Of a stretch of DNA of 64,000 nt, positions 1 through 11,642 are shown one piece after another. The number at the start of each line of letters is the position of its first letter. Positions within the stretch are counted from its first letter, which is position 1. The notes beneath the pieces are model-generated. The model saw only the letters and a list, made by a program, of their open reading frames with translations. It was not told the origin of the DNA and did no database searches. The position numbers were made by a program, and so were the translations under genes. Source of the DNA: Mesostigma viride (taxonomy: Eukaryota; Streptophyta; Mesostigmatophyceae; Mesostigmatales; Mesostigmataceae); the NCBI GenBank assembly GCA_009746045.1, contig RPFO01001265.1, forward strand, positions 1-64,000. The letters run 5' to 3'.

Positions 1-2290
1 CAGGGAGCATTGTCTAAGATTATATTCAATTGGCTGTAAGCCTGACCCTGATCCTGGAGAAGGACATATAGCTACTTTACTAGCATCTGTAGCCACAACA
101 AAGGGTTTAGTAGTATCCGGTAGGATGAGTACAGGAGGGGAAAGGAGTAGGGATTTTAGGCACTGAAAAGCAGACTGACACTCACTACTCCAAACAAAGG
201 GGATATCTTCTTTAATAAATGATTAATAGGGGCTGCTATAGTGGCGAAACGCGGGATAAAACGCCTTATAGTAAGAAGCAATTCCTAGGAAACTACGTAC
301 ACCTTTAACGTCGGTAGGAGTAGGCCATTCCTGAATTGACTTAGTTTTATCCGGGTCGGTAGCGACCCCGGCATCTGACAGAACGTGCCCTAAAAATGGG
401 ACACTCCTACCCGAACGCACTTTAGCACGGCGCGCCCACAAAGAATTTTCAGCCATTATTTTAATACTTTCTTTAAATCACGTAGGTGCGTTTCAAAATC
501 AGGAGAGTAAATAAGAATATCATCTAAGTAAGCTTGAGCACAGAAGGGTCGTGCTCAGATAAAGAAACAGAGGAGAAGGAGGGATCCTTTAGATCAGAGG
601 ACACCTGAGGAAGATGAGAATTTCCATAACAGGTCTAAGCACTTCATTCATTAACATTTGAAAAGAGGCAGGCGAGTTACAGAGTCCATAGCCGCTACTC
701 TAAACTGGTAATGACCAAAAGGGGTAGCAAAGGCGGTTTTATGGCAATCCTCAGGAGCTATCCGCAACTGCCAAAAACCATCCGCACATCCAGTACTGTG
801 AAACAAGTGGAACCTTTAACCTTATTAAATATATCGTCAATACGAGGTAGAGGGTATTTAGATTTCACAGTAATATCATTCAACTTCCTATAATCAGTAA
901 CTAGGCGAAACTTGCCATTTGGCTTAGGAACTAACAGGACACCAGCTGAGTAGGGGGAGTTACTAGGCTCTATCAATCCTGCTTCTAATAATGACACTAA
1001 AATCTGTTTTAGTTCCTTTAACTCGGTAGGGCCCATTCTATACATCGGAGAGTGCGTAGGAACTGCACCGTCTTGATAACTACACGGTGTAAAACAGAAC
1101 GAGGAGGAGGATAAGAAGGAGTCTTTTCTTCAAATACTTTTGAGGAATCTATCACAGCCATGTATCTTACTATTTCATTTTCAGTAAATCCTACTCCTAT
1201 TGTATCCACTGTATTTACATCTATATCCACACTATTGTTAGTGCTAGGTATCTGTTGTACTTCTAACTGAAGGAACATACATAATAGGTATCCATTTTGC
1301 TTTAATTCAGAACGTAATTCGTCATTTGACATTATTACTTCAGGTATAGGTCTTACAGGAGGATCAACAGGTGTAGGAGGAGTAATATCTACCAAGGATA
1401 AATTTTCCAATCTATAATGACGTTCAGGTACCCAGTAAGAGCTATCTGGAAACCAAATGACCATGGTATCATAGTTAATAGTAATCTTATTATCCTGGTG
1501 CCAATCTAATCCTAGTAGTACATCAGCGGTAGTGATAGGGCCTATAGTGGCCGTCAGGTTGACAGTACGTCCTTGTATAACCATGGGCAGGGACACCGTA
1601 CCCGGGGAATGACTGGTGCGACCATCAGCATAATGAACAGTAACGGGTTTGGTGTGAGGGGTAGGGACTAGTCCTAAACGTCTAACTAGGGCCTCGCTCA
1701 CAAAGGAGCTAGCCGCACCGCTATCTACCAAACAGAGACATTCAAGAGTTCATCAGCATGCAAGAAGGGGTCTACAACAGTGTGAGGGACGGTTAAACCA
1801 CCATTTAAGAACATAAGAGGACGCACACGTAGTGGTAGGGATGATTCAGCTCCTACAGAGGTTATAAAAACAGGCAAGCAAAAATTAATATCTGGGGTAC
1901 TATCTAAGGACCTGTCCAGGTTACCCCGGCTGACAGGCCTACTGTTCCCCCTCCCCCCCAAATCCATAGGAACGAACCCCGAAGAAGACCCTGGCGGAAA
2001 AGCCACTGCTGGAGGGTCACGAGGGATTGAAGAGGGTGCGGGAGCCTGATTATCATAGGGGAACCCTGGGGATCCTGTCTGCACAGCATTCAGCCTACTA
2101 GGGGTAGCTGAAGGAATGCGTCCTGAAGTGGGACGAATAGGAGCACGCTGAGGGGTACGAGGAGGGCGAGCGTCGGGATGAGGGGGAGCACCCGAAAGGA
2201 ACTTGGGGCACTCACGTTTAAGATGACCTACTTCCTTACAATGATAGCAGGTAATATGAGAGACATCCAGAGCTGAAAGGTCAGTCACAC
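1..2290 (-). pseudogene. protease and reverse transcriptase region of copy A
   Basis: The region runs from the knuckle and protease (motif LVDSGAASSFVS) into reverse transcriptase (LVTDYRKLNDITVKSKYPLP) and on towards the post-RT sequence, where the window ends. Ty3/gypsy order is clear. Integrase would lie beyond the left edge. The region is broken. Confidence 0.85.
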
Positions 2291-3677
2291 AGATATCTAA
2301 TTCTTCTACATAGGAGTTCTCCTCCTCAGGGGTAAGGATATATTATTAATACGGGAACGGGTAGGAAGAGAAGGCGTGGAGAAGAAATCTGCTACACGTA
2401 AAAGATGCTGGCGCACATGCTTGAGGGGCAGGTCAGTAAAACGGTAGGCAGAGAACTGGCGTTTGACTTCACGCAATAGGGGTCTACTGAGGCCCTGAAG
2501 GAAGCGGGCACGCACTTCTGCACCCGACAGATCCCTAATTCGTACCATCTGAGCATCAAACTCTTTCATATATTCTTTGAAGGACTTGGTACCCTGCTGC
2601 AAGGTGCCAAAGGATAATCTATCCTGCCAATCTGCATCGGGAGGGACTAAATGGTTCTCTAAACGCTTGAACAATTCTGCTACAGAGTTTGGGTAGGCAT
2701 GAGAGGCAAGAGACTACACTGGATGAGGTTAGCAAGTTCAGGAGTAATGCAGGTAGTAAGATAATGAGGAACTAGTACAGCATCAGAGAGGCGCCACCTA
2801 TTGTGGTTCTGCAGGACTCTGTGTTCTGGGTGAGCAACATAATGAAGGTGAAAAACTGTTGAGGGGTAGACTTGACATCCAGCTTAGGAAGGTTGGCAAA
2901 GAGGGGAAGAGCAGGAGGCTTAGGGGGATTAGAAGAATCAGTTTTTCCCATAGGCCACTATCTTCCACTGCTACATAAGCGGGATAGAAGGAAGGGATAG
3001 GAAAAGTCTTGGGTAGGGGTCTAGAGGGAGCCACCGTTTCCGGATGGTGCCCATAGGAGAAGGGGACAGTATATTGCTCACGAAGAGAGGAATAGGCAAA
3101 ATGATCATAATTCCTATCATCTAGGGGCATGGTACTGAAATCATTATTAACTTCTAAATCAGCCACACGGGTAGGAACCTGGCAGCCTCATAGGCCGTCT
3201 CAGGGTAGGACCAGGAAGCAGGTGGGAAAAAGGGGACTGCACTAGGGCGCCCAGAAGGGCCGACAGGGGCCGAGGTACGACCCGTGTTAATAGCAGGCAT
3301 TGAAGGCACAGGGTGGGAAGGAGGCCTAGGAGCATTGTTAGTGTGTGAGGACCTGCTGGAGGGTGAGCCAAGGTTGCAGAAGGGGCAGGGGCCTGGTTCA
3401 CAACGAAAGAAGGTTCCTCACTAAATCTGACTTGGGAAATACGTTGTTCATAGGTAGGTGGGGTAATTGAGGGACGACGGCGACCACCAGCAGCAGGAGA
3501 AGGCGGTGAGGTACGCAGAATACCTTGAGGAGTGAGATGGTGTACCGTTTCCAAGGAGTCCCGTCGGTTACCACGAGTATTGGTATTGTTAATGTTATTA
3601 GTAGTAGTATTATTATTATTATTGGTAGTAGGAGTATTGGTAGGTATAGGCGACAGGTTACCACCCATTGGATCCAT
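2280..3677 (-). pseudogene. gag region of copy A
   Basis: The N-terminal part is Asn/Thr- and Pro-rich and is followed by a retrotransposon gag capsid-like segment (around WQDRLSFGTLQQGTKSF). A CCHC zinc knuckle (CYHCKEVGHLKREC) lies just beyond, near 2220-2260. The content matches gag of copy B. The region is broken. Confidence 0.85.
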
Positions 3678-3988
3678 TTTTGTTTAAGTAAATGATAAAA
3701 AATCTAACTGAAAGCAGCAAGGATAAAGGACAAGGCCTAATATAAGGCAAGGAAAGAAAAGGAAAAAGATTTTAATGGTTTAACAGAAAGGAACAATTTA
3801 AATCAGTCCTTTTTAACAACAGTAATGGATAGGGAACCGAATTCCAAGGTGAGAGGAGTATCTAAGCTAGAAGAGGATGCAGCCCTCTTAGGGGAGACGA
3901 AGGAGGGGTAGCAAAATCTAGAGCTTCTACAGGAGGGGACCATGAGGAGTAGAACGTACGTGTAGGCCTAGATCTGATACGCTATGGT

Positions 3989-4192
3989 CTATAAGGAATT
4001 GTTGAGCTTCCTCGAAGTAACAAATTTCTTATACCTAATTACATTATATGTACGGTTTTGCACTATCTTCCTAGCATCTGACCAAGAGAGGAAAATGGCT
4101 GACCATTGAGGGGTAATAACCACGTAATACTTAGCTAAACTATTATCACTAGATGAATGGGAAGGCGCAGTAAAAACACGACGTTGACTCAT
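3989..4192 (-). pseudogene. hybrid-binding-domain (viroplasmin-like) ORF of copy A
   Basis: This is a partial copy of the small ORF found upstream of gag in copy B (6935-7327). The N-terminal part, with the YYVV strand and the conserved Trp region, is readable. It belongs to a fossil element; see the entry for copy B for the domain argument. Confidence 0.75.
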
Positions 4193-4721
4193 GATAACTC
4201 ACCTGGCGTGTCTTGTGATGTCAAGCTAGACGAGGTAGGGGTAGGCGACTTAGCTTGACGATCTGGATCACCGAAAGAAGAAGGAGGGCGGAGTTTCCAG
4301 CTCTCGTCCTAAGTCAGCGGCCGGATATCCAGCGCTCGTCCTAACACAGCGCCCCGTAACTCTGCGGGTGCGGCCGTCTAATAAAGCAGCAGCAAAGGAA
4401 AAAGGTGTAGGTACGGCGACGCTAATCGTCTCCGAACAGTAATACTCCCCGATCTAAGGCAGGAAACAACCGTAAGCAGGAAACAAGGCGAAGGACAGGC
4501 TAACTACGAAAGGATTTATCCGCTGTGAGCAGGTCTAGCTTCTAGGTAAAGCGTGTCCCGAAACGGGCAGCACGACGCTCCTAGCTTGAAGGCGACCCGC
4601 CCATTACCTATCAAGGAAGTGTCGACTTCTTGTTCCTGGACGCGGAAGGGGTCTTGAAAAGGTGTATGTGGCAAGGGATAGTCGTCTCGTTCACTACCTA
4701 CTGAAGTTCCTCCGGAACCAT

Positions 4722-5293
4722 TGTTACGCCGCGGATATCTACCTCCACCTCTACCTCTAATGGGCCTGATACTACCTAAACTGGTCAGGCCTCCTCTACT
4801 TAACCCTCTGGCGAAAGACGAACGTGACGGAGCTGATCTCAATGCATTAACGTAAGTGTTGCTATAATACGCCATACAACCATTTACCAAAACCCGTTTA
4901 CTCCAGGAATAGAGGAAGGAAACACAACTACACTGCCGTGACCCAAGCCTAAATGTGTCAATTCACTTAACACACGCCGAGTGACCACACAAGGAGTGGA
5001 ACGTGCATAAATGGTCACCAACGGTCCAACAGGCTCGGGCCGACCTGGCCCTCGCCTGCAGAACCACAGAAACACAGGCAGGTGCACAGATGCACGCCGG
5101 TCCACTACATTCTACAAAAGGATAAGGACCACTAATATAGTACGCGGCGCGGCGCCCAAAGGCACCCAATATACCACAGTACTGTTACGGGGACAATCAT
5201 GTCCAAACTAGAACTGCACGTAACCTAGGAACAACCGAGGCCATGGACCTAATTTACGTCCGTAACTACAACGAATTGTTACGCGACGTAACA
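4722..5293 (-). repeat. LTR of chromovirus copy A
   Basis: The LTR is 572 bp with the inverted terminal motif TGTTACG/CGTAACA. It matches both LTRs of copy B almost base for base. Its partner LTR lies outside the window, so the target duplication cannot be checked. Confidence 0.92.
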
Positions 5294-5469
5294 CTAGACA
5301 CTCATGTTTTCCATCCAAGAAGCCAAAAAGATGCCCAACTCAATCATACAACATAAGAAAAGGCTAGGCACCTCATCTGCCCTCCCCTGCCCTCAGCATG
5401 GCCAGCCTTGCCAGCGTGCGCATAGCAGTTGACACCATCGCTAGGCATGTACACGCACCAAGAGAGCAT
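5294..5469 (-). mobile_element. fragment of TTAA-family element
   Basis: Reverse-complemented, this stretch aligns by eye with about 42880-43060 inside the TTAA-flanked element at 41298-43936; both share the run CCTAGCGATxGTGT and the sequence around GCTGGCAAGG. It is one slice of a copy split by later insertions. The copy's next slice begins at 17257, on the far side of the LINE. Chromovirus A abuts the other end. Confidence 0.75.
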
Positions 5470-5830
5470 TAATTAATTAATTAATTAGACTCGTGCTCCC
5501 GTTGGGGAGTCAAGGAGCATTAACCCCGATGGATGGATGGATGGATGGGTGCACACATTCCTACCGGTCTAATCTATCTACATTGGCTACATACTACATC
5601 TATCTAACAACATTCTAACTACAACATCTATCTAGGCAGCCGCACGCTGCCCTAGGGGGAGCTATCTAGCGTGCCTCCCGCGGGATTGCACACGCGGGCG
5701 CTTCCCCACTGGGGGGGCTCGTTGTCCTCTATGACCTGGGCCCACTTGGCCTTGTCCATCATCTTCTTCCAAATCACGGAGAGGCCTAGGCCCCCCATGT
5801 CCTCTACTAGCTGTTCTTTGAAGGTGCGGG
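5470..5830 (-). mobile_element. LINE-1 of window: 3' part with hairpin and TAAT tail
   Basis: This is the 3' end of a non-LTR retrotransposon on the minus strand, severed from its other part (16604-17246) by chromovirus B. It encodes the C-terminal tail of the reverse transcriptase protein (around SVIWKKMMD and KWAQVIED), then a 3' UTR with a GGAT microsatellite. A hairpin follows (CTCCC-CAAC-GGGAG, 5496-5509 on the minus strand), and the end is (TAAT)n. The 10-bp target duplication AAGAGAGCAT stands at 5460-5469 and 17247-17256. Total LINE length is about 1.0 kb, so it is strongly 5'-truncated. Confidence 0.88.
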
Positions 5831-6401
5831 TGTTACGTCGCGTAACAATTCGTTGTAGTTACGGACGTAAATTAGGTCCTTGGCCTCGGTTGTTCCTAGG
5901 TTACGTGCAGTTCTAGTTTGGACATGATTGTCCCCGTAACAGTACTGTGGTATATTGGGTGCCTTTGGGCGCCGCGCCGCGTACTATATTAGTGGTCCTT
6001 ATCCTTTTGTAGAATGTAGTGGACAGGCGTGCATCTGTGCACCTGCTGTGTTTCTGTGGTTCTGCAGGCGAGGGCCAGGTCGGCCCGAGCCTGTTGGACC
6101 GTTGGTGACCATTTATGCACGTTCCACTCCTTGTGTGGTCACTCGGCGTGTGTTAAGTGAATTGACACATTTAGGCTTGGGTCACGGCAGTGTAGTTGTG
6201 TTTCCTTCCTCTATTCCTGGAGTAAACGGGTTTTGGTAAATGGTTGTATGGCGTATTATAGCAACACTTACGTTAATGCATTGAGATCAGCTCCGTCACG
6301 TTCGTCTTTCGCCAGAGGGTTAAGTAGAGGAGGCCTGACCAGTTTAGGTAGTATCAGGCCCATTAGAGGTAGAGGTGGAGGTAGATATCCGCGGCGTAAC
6401 A
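5831..6401 (+). repeat. 5' LTR of chromovirus B
   Basis: The LTR begins TGTTACG and ends CGTAACA. It is almost identical to the 3' LTR at 16032-16603 and to the LTR of copy A. Confidence 0.95.
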
Positions 6402-6934
6402 ATGGTTCCGGAGGAACTTCAGTAGGTAGTGAACGAGACGACTATCCCTTGCCACATACACCTTTTCAAGACCCCTTCCGCGTCCAGGAACAAGAAGTCG
6501 ACACTTCCTTGATAGGTAATGGGCGGGTCGCCTTCAAGCTAGGAGCGTCGTGCTGCCCGTTTCGGGACACGCTTTACCTAGAAGCTAGACCTGCTCACAG
6601 CGGATAAATCCTTTCGTAGTTAGCCTGTCCTTCGCCTTGTTTTCCTGCTTACGGTTGTTTCCTGCCTTAGATCGGGGAGTATTACTGTTCGGAGACGATT
6701 AGCGTCGCCGTACCTACACCTTTTTCCTTGTGCTGCTGCTTTATTAGACGGCCGCACCCGCAGAGTTACGGGGCGCTGTGTTAGGACGAGCGCTGGGATA
6801 TCCGGCCGCTGACTTAGGACGAGAGCTGGAAACTCCCGCCCTCCTTCTTCTTTCGGTGATCCAGATCGTCAAGCTAAGTCGCCTACCCCTACCTCGTCTA
6901 GCTTGACATCACAAGACACGCCAGGTGAGTTATC

Positions 6935-7327
6935 ATGAGTCAACGTCGTGTTTTTACTGCGCCTTCCCATTCATCTAGTGATAATAGTTTAGCTAAGTAT
7001 TACGTGGTTATTACCCCTCAATGGTCAGCCATTTTCCTCTCTTGGTCAGATGCTAGGAAGATAGTGCAAAACCGTACATATAATGTAATTAGGTATAAGA
7101 AATTTGTTACCTTCGAGGAAGCTCAACAATTCCTTATAGACCATAGCGTATCAGATCTAGGCCTACACGTACGTTCTACTCCTCATGGTCGCCCTCCTGT
7201 AGAAGCTCTAGATTTTGCTACCCCTCCTTCGTCTCCCCCTAAGAGGGCTGCATCCTCTTCTAGCTTAGATACTCCTCTCACCTTGGAATTCGGTTCCCTA
7301 TCCATTACTGTTGTTAAAAAGGATTGA
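6935..7327 (+). CDS. RNase H1-type hybrid-binding (viroplasmin-like) ORF of copy B
   Basis: This 130-residue ORF lies between the 5' LTR and gag. Residues about 21-68 look like the small hybrid-binding domain at the N terminus of eukaryotic RNase H1, which also occurs in caulimovirus P6. There is an aromatic strand (YYVV), an SW-D-A-I segment, then YKKFVTFEEAQQFL, matching the family pattern YKKFxTxEEAxxFL. The C-terminal half is Ser/Pro-rich and has no recognisable domain. Seen: the motif and the position. Known: this domain binds RNA/DNA hybrids. Inferred: it may assist reverse transcription or RNA packaging. A chance resemblance cannot be excluded without a profile search. Confidence 0.7.
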   Translation: MSQRRVFTAPSHSSSDNSLAKYYVVITPQWSAIFLSWSDARKIVQNRTYNVIRYKKFVTFEEAQQFLIDHSVSDLGLHVRSTPHGRPPVEALDFATPPSSPPKRAASSSSLDTPLTLEFGSLSITVVKKD

Positions 7328-7420
7328 TTTTAATTTTGTTCCTGCTGCAGACCTTCAAGGTTTTTCCTTTTTCTTTTGTTGCTTTCTTCTTTTGATTCCT
7401 ATTCCTTTACGTAATTAAAG

Positions 7421-9166
7421 ATGGATCCAGTGGGTGGAGATATGTCGCCTATACCTACCAATAATAATAATAATAATACTAATAACATTAACAATAACAA
7501 TACTCGTGGTAACCGACGGGACTCCTTGGAAACGGTACACCATCTCACTCCTCAAGGTATTCTGCGTACCTCACCGCCTTCTCCTGCTGCTGGTGGTCGC
7601 CGTCGTCCCTCAATTACCCCACCTACCTATGAACAACGTATTTCCCAAGTCAGATTTAGTGAGGAACCTTCTTTCGTTGTGAACCAGGCCCCTGCCCCTT
7701 CTGCAACCTTGGCTCACCCCTCCAGCAGGTCCTCACACACTAACAATGCTCCTAGGCCTCCTTCCCACCCTGTGCCTTCAATGCCTGCTATTAACACGGG
7801 TCGTACCTCGGCCCCTGTCGGCCCTTCTGGGCGCCCTAGTGCAGTCCCCTTTTTCCCACCTGCTTCCTGGTCCTACCCTGAGACGGCCTATGAGGCTGCC
7901 CAGGTTCCTACCCGTGTGGCTGATTTAGAAGTTAATAATGATTTCAGTACCATGCCCCTAGATGATAGGAATTATGATCATTTTGCCTATTCCTCTCTTC
8001 GTGAGCAATATACTGTCCCCTTCTCCTATGGGCACCATCCGGAAACGGTGGCTCCCTCCAGACCCCTACCCAAGACTTTTCCTATCCCTTCCTTCTATCC
8101 CGCTTATGTAGCAGTGGAAGATAGTGGCCCTATGGGAAAAACTGATTCTTCTAATCCCCCTAAGCCTCCTGCTCTTCCCCTCTTTGCCAACCTTCCTAAG
8201 CTGGATGTCAAGTCTACCCCTCAACAGTTTTTCACCTTCATTATGTTGCTCACCCAGAACACAGAGTCCTGGCAGAACCACAATAGGTGGCGCCTCTCTG
8301 ATGCTGTACTAGTTCCTCATTATCTTACTACCTGCATTACTCCTGAACTTGCTAACCTCATCCAGTGTGAGTCTCTTGCCTCTCATGCCTACCCAAACTC
8401 TGTAGCAGAATTGTTCAAGCGTTTAGAGAACCATTTAGTCCCTCCCGATGCAGATTGGCAGGATAGATTATCCTTTGGCACCTTGCAGCAGGGTACCAAG
8501 TCCTTCAAAGAATATATGAAAGAGTTTGATGCTCAGATGGTACGAATTAGGGATTTGTCGGGTGCAGAAGTACGTGCTCGCTTCCTTCAGGGCCTCAGTA
8601 GACCCTTATTGCGTGAAGTCAAGCGCCAGTTCTCTGCCTACCGTTTTACTGACCTGCCCCTCAAGCATGTGCGTCAGCATCTTTTACGAGTAGCAGATTT
8701 CTTCTCCACACCTTCTCTTCCTACCCGTTCCCGTATTAATAATATAAGCCTTACCCCTGAGGAGGAAAACTCCTATGTAGAAGAATTAGATATCTGTGTG
8801 ACTGACCTTTCAGCTCTGGATGTCTCTCATATTACCTGCTATCATTGTAAGGAAGTAGGTCACCTTAAACGTGAATGCCCCAAGTTCCTTTCGGGTGCTC
8901 CCCCTCATCCCGACGCTCGCCCTCCTCGTACCCCTCAGCGTGCTCCTATTCGTCCCACTTCAGGACACATTCCTTCAGCTACCCCTAGTAGGCTGAATGC
9001 TGTGCAGACAGGATCCCCAGGGTTCCCCTATGATAATCAGGCTCCCGCACCCTCTTCAATCCCTCGTGACCCTCCAGCAGTGGCTTTTCCGCCAGGGTCT
9101 TCTTCGGGGTTCGTTCCTATGGATTTGGGGGGGGAGGGGAACAGTAGGCCTGTCAGCCGGGGGTAA
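7421..9166 (+). CDS. gag of chromovirus B
   Basis: The ORF is about 580 residues long. An Asn/Thr-rich start and a Pro-rich linker (residues about 1-180) are followed by a retrotransposon-gag capsid-like segment (about 230-440, including WQDRLSFGTLQQGTKSF and RARFLQGL). A CCHC knuckle comes at about 472-486 (CYHCKEVGHLKREC), then a Pro-rich tail. It is the structural protein of the element. Its end overlaps the next frame, as is usual for families that make Gag-Pol by ribosomal frameshifting. Confidence 0.92.
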   Translation: MDPVGGDMSPIPTNNNNNNTNNINNNNTRGNRRDSLETVHHLTPQGILRTSPPSPAAGGRRRPSITPPTYEQRISQVRFSEEPSFVVNQAPAPSATLAHPSSRSSHTNNAPRPPSHPVPSMPAINTGRTSAPVGPSGRPSAVPFFPPASWSYPETAYEAAQVPTRVADLEVNNDFSTMPLDDRNYDHFAYSSLREQYTVPFSYGHHPETVAPSRPLPKTFPIPSFYPAYVAVEDSGPMGKTDSSNPPKPPALPLFANLPKLDVKSTPQQFFTFIMLLTQNTESWQNHNRWRLSDAVLVPHYLTTCITPELANLIQCESLASHAYPNSVAELFKRLENHLVPPDADWQDRLSFGTLQQGTKSFKEYMKEFDAQMVRIRDLSGAEVRARFLQGLSRPLLREVKRQFSAYRFTDLPLKHVRQHLLRVADFFSTPSLPTRSRINNISLTPEEENSYVEELDICVTDLSALDVSHITCYHCKEVGHLKRECPKFLSGAPPHPDARPPRTPQRAPIRPTSGHIPSATPSRLNAVQTGSPGFPYDNQAPAPSSIPRDPPAVAFPPGSSSGFVPMDLGGEGNSRPVSRG

Positions 9167-11642
9167 CCTGGACAGGTCCTTAGATAGTACCCCAGATATT
9201 AATTTTTGCTTGCCTGTTTTTATAACCTCTGTAGGAGCTGAATCATCCCTACCACTACGTGTGCGTCCTCTTATGTTCTTGAATGGTGGTTTAACCGTCC
9301 CTCACACTGTTGTAGACCCCTTCTTGCATGCTGATGAACTCTTGAATGTCTCTGTGTTGGTAGATAGCGGTGCGGCTAGCTCCTTTGTGAGCGAGGCCCT
9401 AGTTAGACGTTTAGGACTAGTCCCTACCCCTCACACCAAACCCGTTACTGTTCATTATGCTGATGGTCGCACCAGTCATTCCCCGGGTACGGTGTCCCTT
9501 CCCATGGTTATACAAGGACGTACTGTCAACCTGACGGCCACTATAGGCCCTATCACTACCGCTGATGTATTACTAGGATTAGATTGGCACCAGGATAATA
9601 AGATTACTATTAATTATGATACCATGGTCATTTGGTTTCCAGATAGCTCTTACTGGGTACCTGAACGTCATTATAGATTGGAAAATTTATCCTTGGTAGA
9701 TATTACTCCTCCTACACCTGTTGATCCTCCTGTAAGACCTATACCTGAAGTAATAATGTCAAATGACGAATTACGTTCTGAATTAAAGCAAAATGGATAC
9801 CTATTATGTATGTTCCTTCAGTTAGAAGTACAACAGATACCTAGCACTAACAATAGTGTGGATATAGATGTAAATACAGTGGATACAATAGGAGTAGGAT
9901 TTACTGAAAATGAAATAGTAAGATACATGGCTGTGATAGATTCCTCAAAAGTATTTGAAGAAAAGACTCCTTCTTATCCTCCTCCTCGTTCTGTTTTACA
10001 CCGTGTAGTTATCAAGGACGGTGCAGTTCCTACGCACTCTCCGATGTATAGAATGGGCCCTACCGAGTTAAAGGAACTAAAACAGATTTTAGTGTCATTA
10101 TTAGAAGCAGGATTGATAGAGCCTAGTAACTCCCCCTACTCAGCTGGTGTCCTGTTAGTTCCTAAGCCAAATGGCAAGTTTCGCCTAGTTACTGATTATA
10201 GGAAGTTGAATGATATTACTGTGAAATCTAAATACCCTCTACCTCGTATTGACGATATATTTAATAAGGTTAAAGGTTCCACTTGTTTCACAGTACTGGA
10301 TTGTGCGGATGGTTTTTGGCAGTTGCGGATAGCTCCTGAGGATTGCCATAAAACCGCCTTTGCTACCCCTTTTGGTCATTACCAGTTTAGAGTAGCGGCT
10401 ATGGGACTCTGTAACTCGCCTGCCTCTTTTCAAATGTTAATGAATGAAGTGCTTAGACCTGTTATGGGAAATTCTCATCTTCCTCAGGTGTCCTCTGATC
10501 TAAAGGATCCCTCCTTCTCCTCTGTTTCTTTATCTGAGCATGACCGTTCTTGTGCTCAAGCTTACTTAGATGATATTCTTATTTACTCTCCTGATTTTGA
10601 AACGCACCTACGTGATTTAAAGAAAGTATTAGAAATAATGGCTGAAAATTCTTTGTGGGCGCGCCGTGCTAAAGTGCGTTCGGGTAGGAGTGTCCCATTT
10701 TTAGGGCACGTTCTGTCAGATGCCGGGGTCGCTACCGACCCGGATAAAACTAAGTCAATTCAGGAATGGCCTACTCCTACCGACGTTAAAGGTGTACGTA
10801 GTTTCCTAGGAATTGCTTCTTACTATAGGCGTTTTATCCCGCGTTTCGCCACTATAGCAGCCCCTATTAATCATTTATTAAAGAAGGATATCCCCTTTGT
10901 TTGGAGTAGTGAGTGTCAGTCTGCTTTTCAGTGCCTAAAATCCCTACTCCTTTCCCCTCCTGTACTCATCCTACCGGATACTACTAAACCCTTTGTTGTG
11001 GCTACAGATGCTAGTAAAGTAGCTATAGGTGGTGTCCTTCTCCAGGATCAGGGTCAGGGCTTACAGCCAATTGAATATATCTCTAGGACAATGCTCCCTG
11101 CGGAGCGTAACTATCCCGTCCACCAGCAGGAACTCTTAGCGGTGGTGTATTGTTGCCACGCGTGGCAGCACTTCCTTAAAGGTGCTCAATTTGATGTCTG
11201 CCTGAATGAACCCTGTGAGCTAGATCCTTATAGGTTAGTTATCCAAACGGATCATCGTCCCCTTACCCATCTTCTCTCCCAACCCAACCTTACCCCTCGG
11301 CAAGCGCGCTGGATGGAATTTTTAGCACAGTTTTCCCCTTTTAAACTTCAGTATGTCAAGGGTGTAGATAACATAGTACCAGATGCACTCTCTCGTCGTG
11401 CAGACTATTCCTTCTTCGAGGACCTTGATGTTCTCAATATTACTCTAGTTCCTACTACTATGGGTGTAACCCCTTATGGTGAACTACCTGATGATGATTC
11501 CTATGCCTACCTCTTTCATACAGCTGTTCGCATGCCTGATCTCCTTTCTCACGTAGGACTCTCTCTCCCGTGTGAGGCCCTTCCTGTGGCCTCGGTGGGG
11601 GGGAGGGGAAAAATAAAATTTCTATACCGCTTAGCCATATAG
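8997..11642 (+). CDS. pol of chromovirus B: protease, reverse transcriptase, RNase H
   Basis: In order: a retropepsin-like protease with the DSGA motif (LVDSGAASSFVSEALVRRLG) and the later VLLGLDW strand; reverse transcriptase with LVTDYRKLN, the VLD-FWQL strand, and the YLDDILIY catalytic motif near 10562-10590; then RNase H with ATDASKVAIGGVL, TDHRPL and VPDALSR. This order is typical of Ty3/gypsy. The region before the protease overlaps gag. The element is treated as a fossil. Confidence 0.93.
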   Translation: MLCRQDPQGSPMIIRLPHPLQSLVTLQQWLFRQGLLRGSFLWIWGGRGTVGLSAGGNLDRSLDSTPDINFCLPVFITSVGAESSLPLRVRPLMFLNGGLTVPHTVVDPFLHADELLNVSVLVDSGAASSFVSEALVRRLGLVPTPHTKPVTVHYADGRTSHSPGTVSLPMVIQGRTVNLTATIGPITTADVLLGLDWHQDNKITINYDTMVIWFPDSSYWVPERHYRLENLSLVDITPPTPVDPPVRPIPEVIMSNDELRSELKQNGYLLCMFLQLEVQQIPSTNNSVDIDVNTVDTIGVGFTENEIVRYMAVIDSSKVFEEKTPSYPPPRSVLHRVVIKDGAVPTHSPMYRMGPTELKELKQILVSLLEAGLIEPSNSPYSAGVLLVPKPNGKFRLVTDYRKLNDITVKSKYPLPRIDDIFNKVKGSTCFTVLDCADGFWQLRIAPEDCHKTAFATPFGHYQFRVAAMGLCNSPASFQMLMNEVLRPVMGNSHLPQVSSDLKDPSFSSVSLSEHDRSCAQAYLDDILIYSPDFETHLRDLKKVLEIMAENSLWARRAKVRSGRSVPFLGHVLSDAGVATDPDKTKSIQEWPTPTDVKGVRSFLGIASYYRRFIPRFATIAAPINHLLKKDIPFVWSSECQSAFQCLKSLLLSPPVLILPDTTKPFVVATDASKVAIGGVLLQDQGQGLQPIEYISRTMLPAERNYPVHQQELLAVVYCCHAWQHFLKGAQFDVCLNEPCELDPYRLVIQTDHRPLTHLLSQPNLTPRQARWMEFLAQFSPFKLQYVKGVDNIVPDALSRRADYSFFEDLDVLNITLVPTTMGVTPYGELPDDDSYAYLFHTAVRMPDLLSHVGLSLPCEALPVASVGGRGKIKFLYRLAI

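Larger units (their letters stand above)
1..5293 (-). mobile_element. Ty3/gypsy chromovirus copy A (partial, fossil)
   Basis: This minus-strand LTR retrotransposon is cut by the left edge of the window. From its LTR inward it has the same order as copy B: LTR, hybrid-binding-domain ORF, gag with a CCHC knuckle, aspartic protease, then the start of reverse transcriptase. It is nearly identical in sequence to B, so both come from one recent family burst. It carries several breaks and looks more decayed than B. It sits head-to-head with B, about 540 bp away, and is inserted into an older TTAA-type element whose sequence resumes at 5294. Confidence 0.93.
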
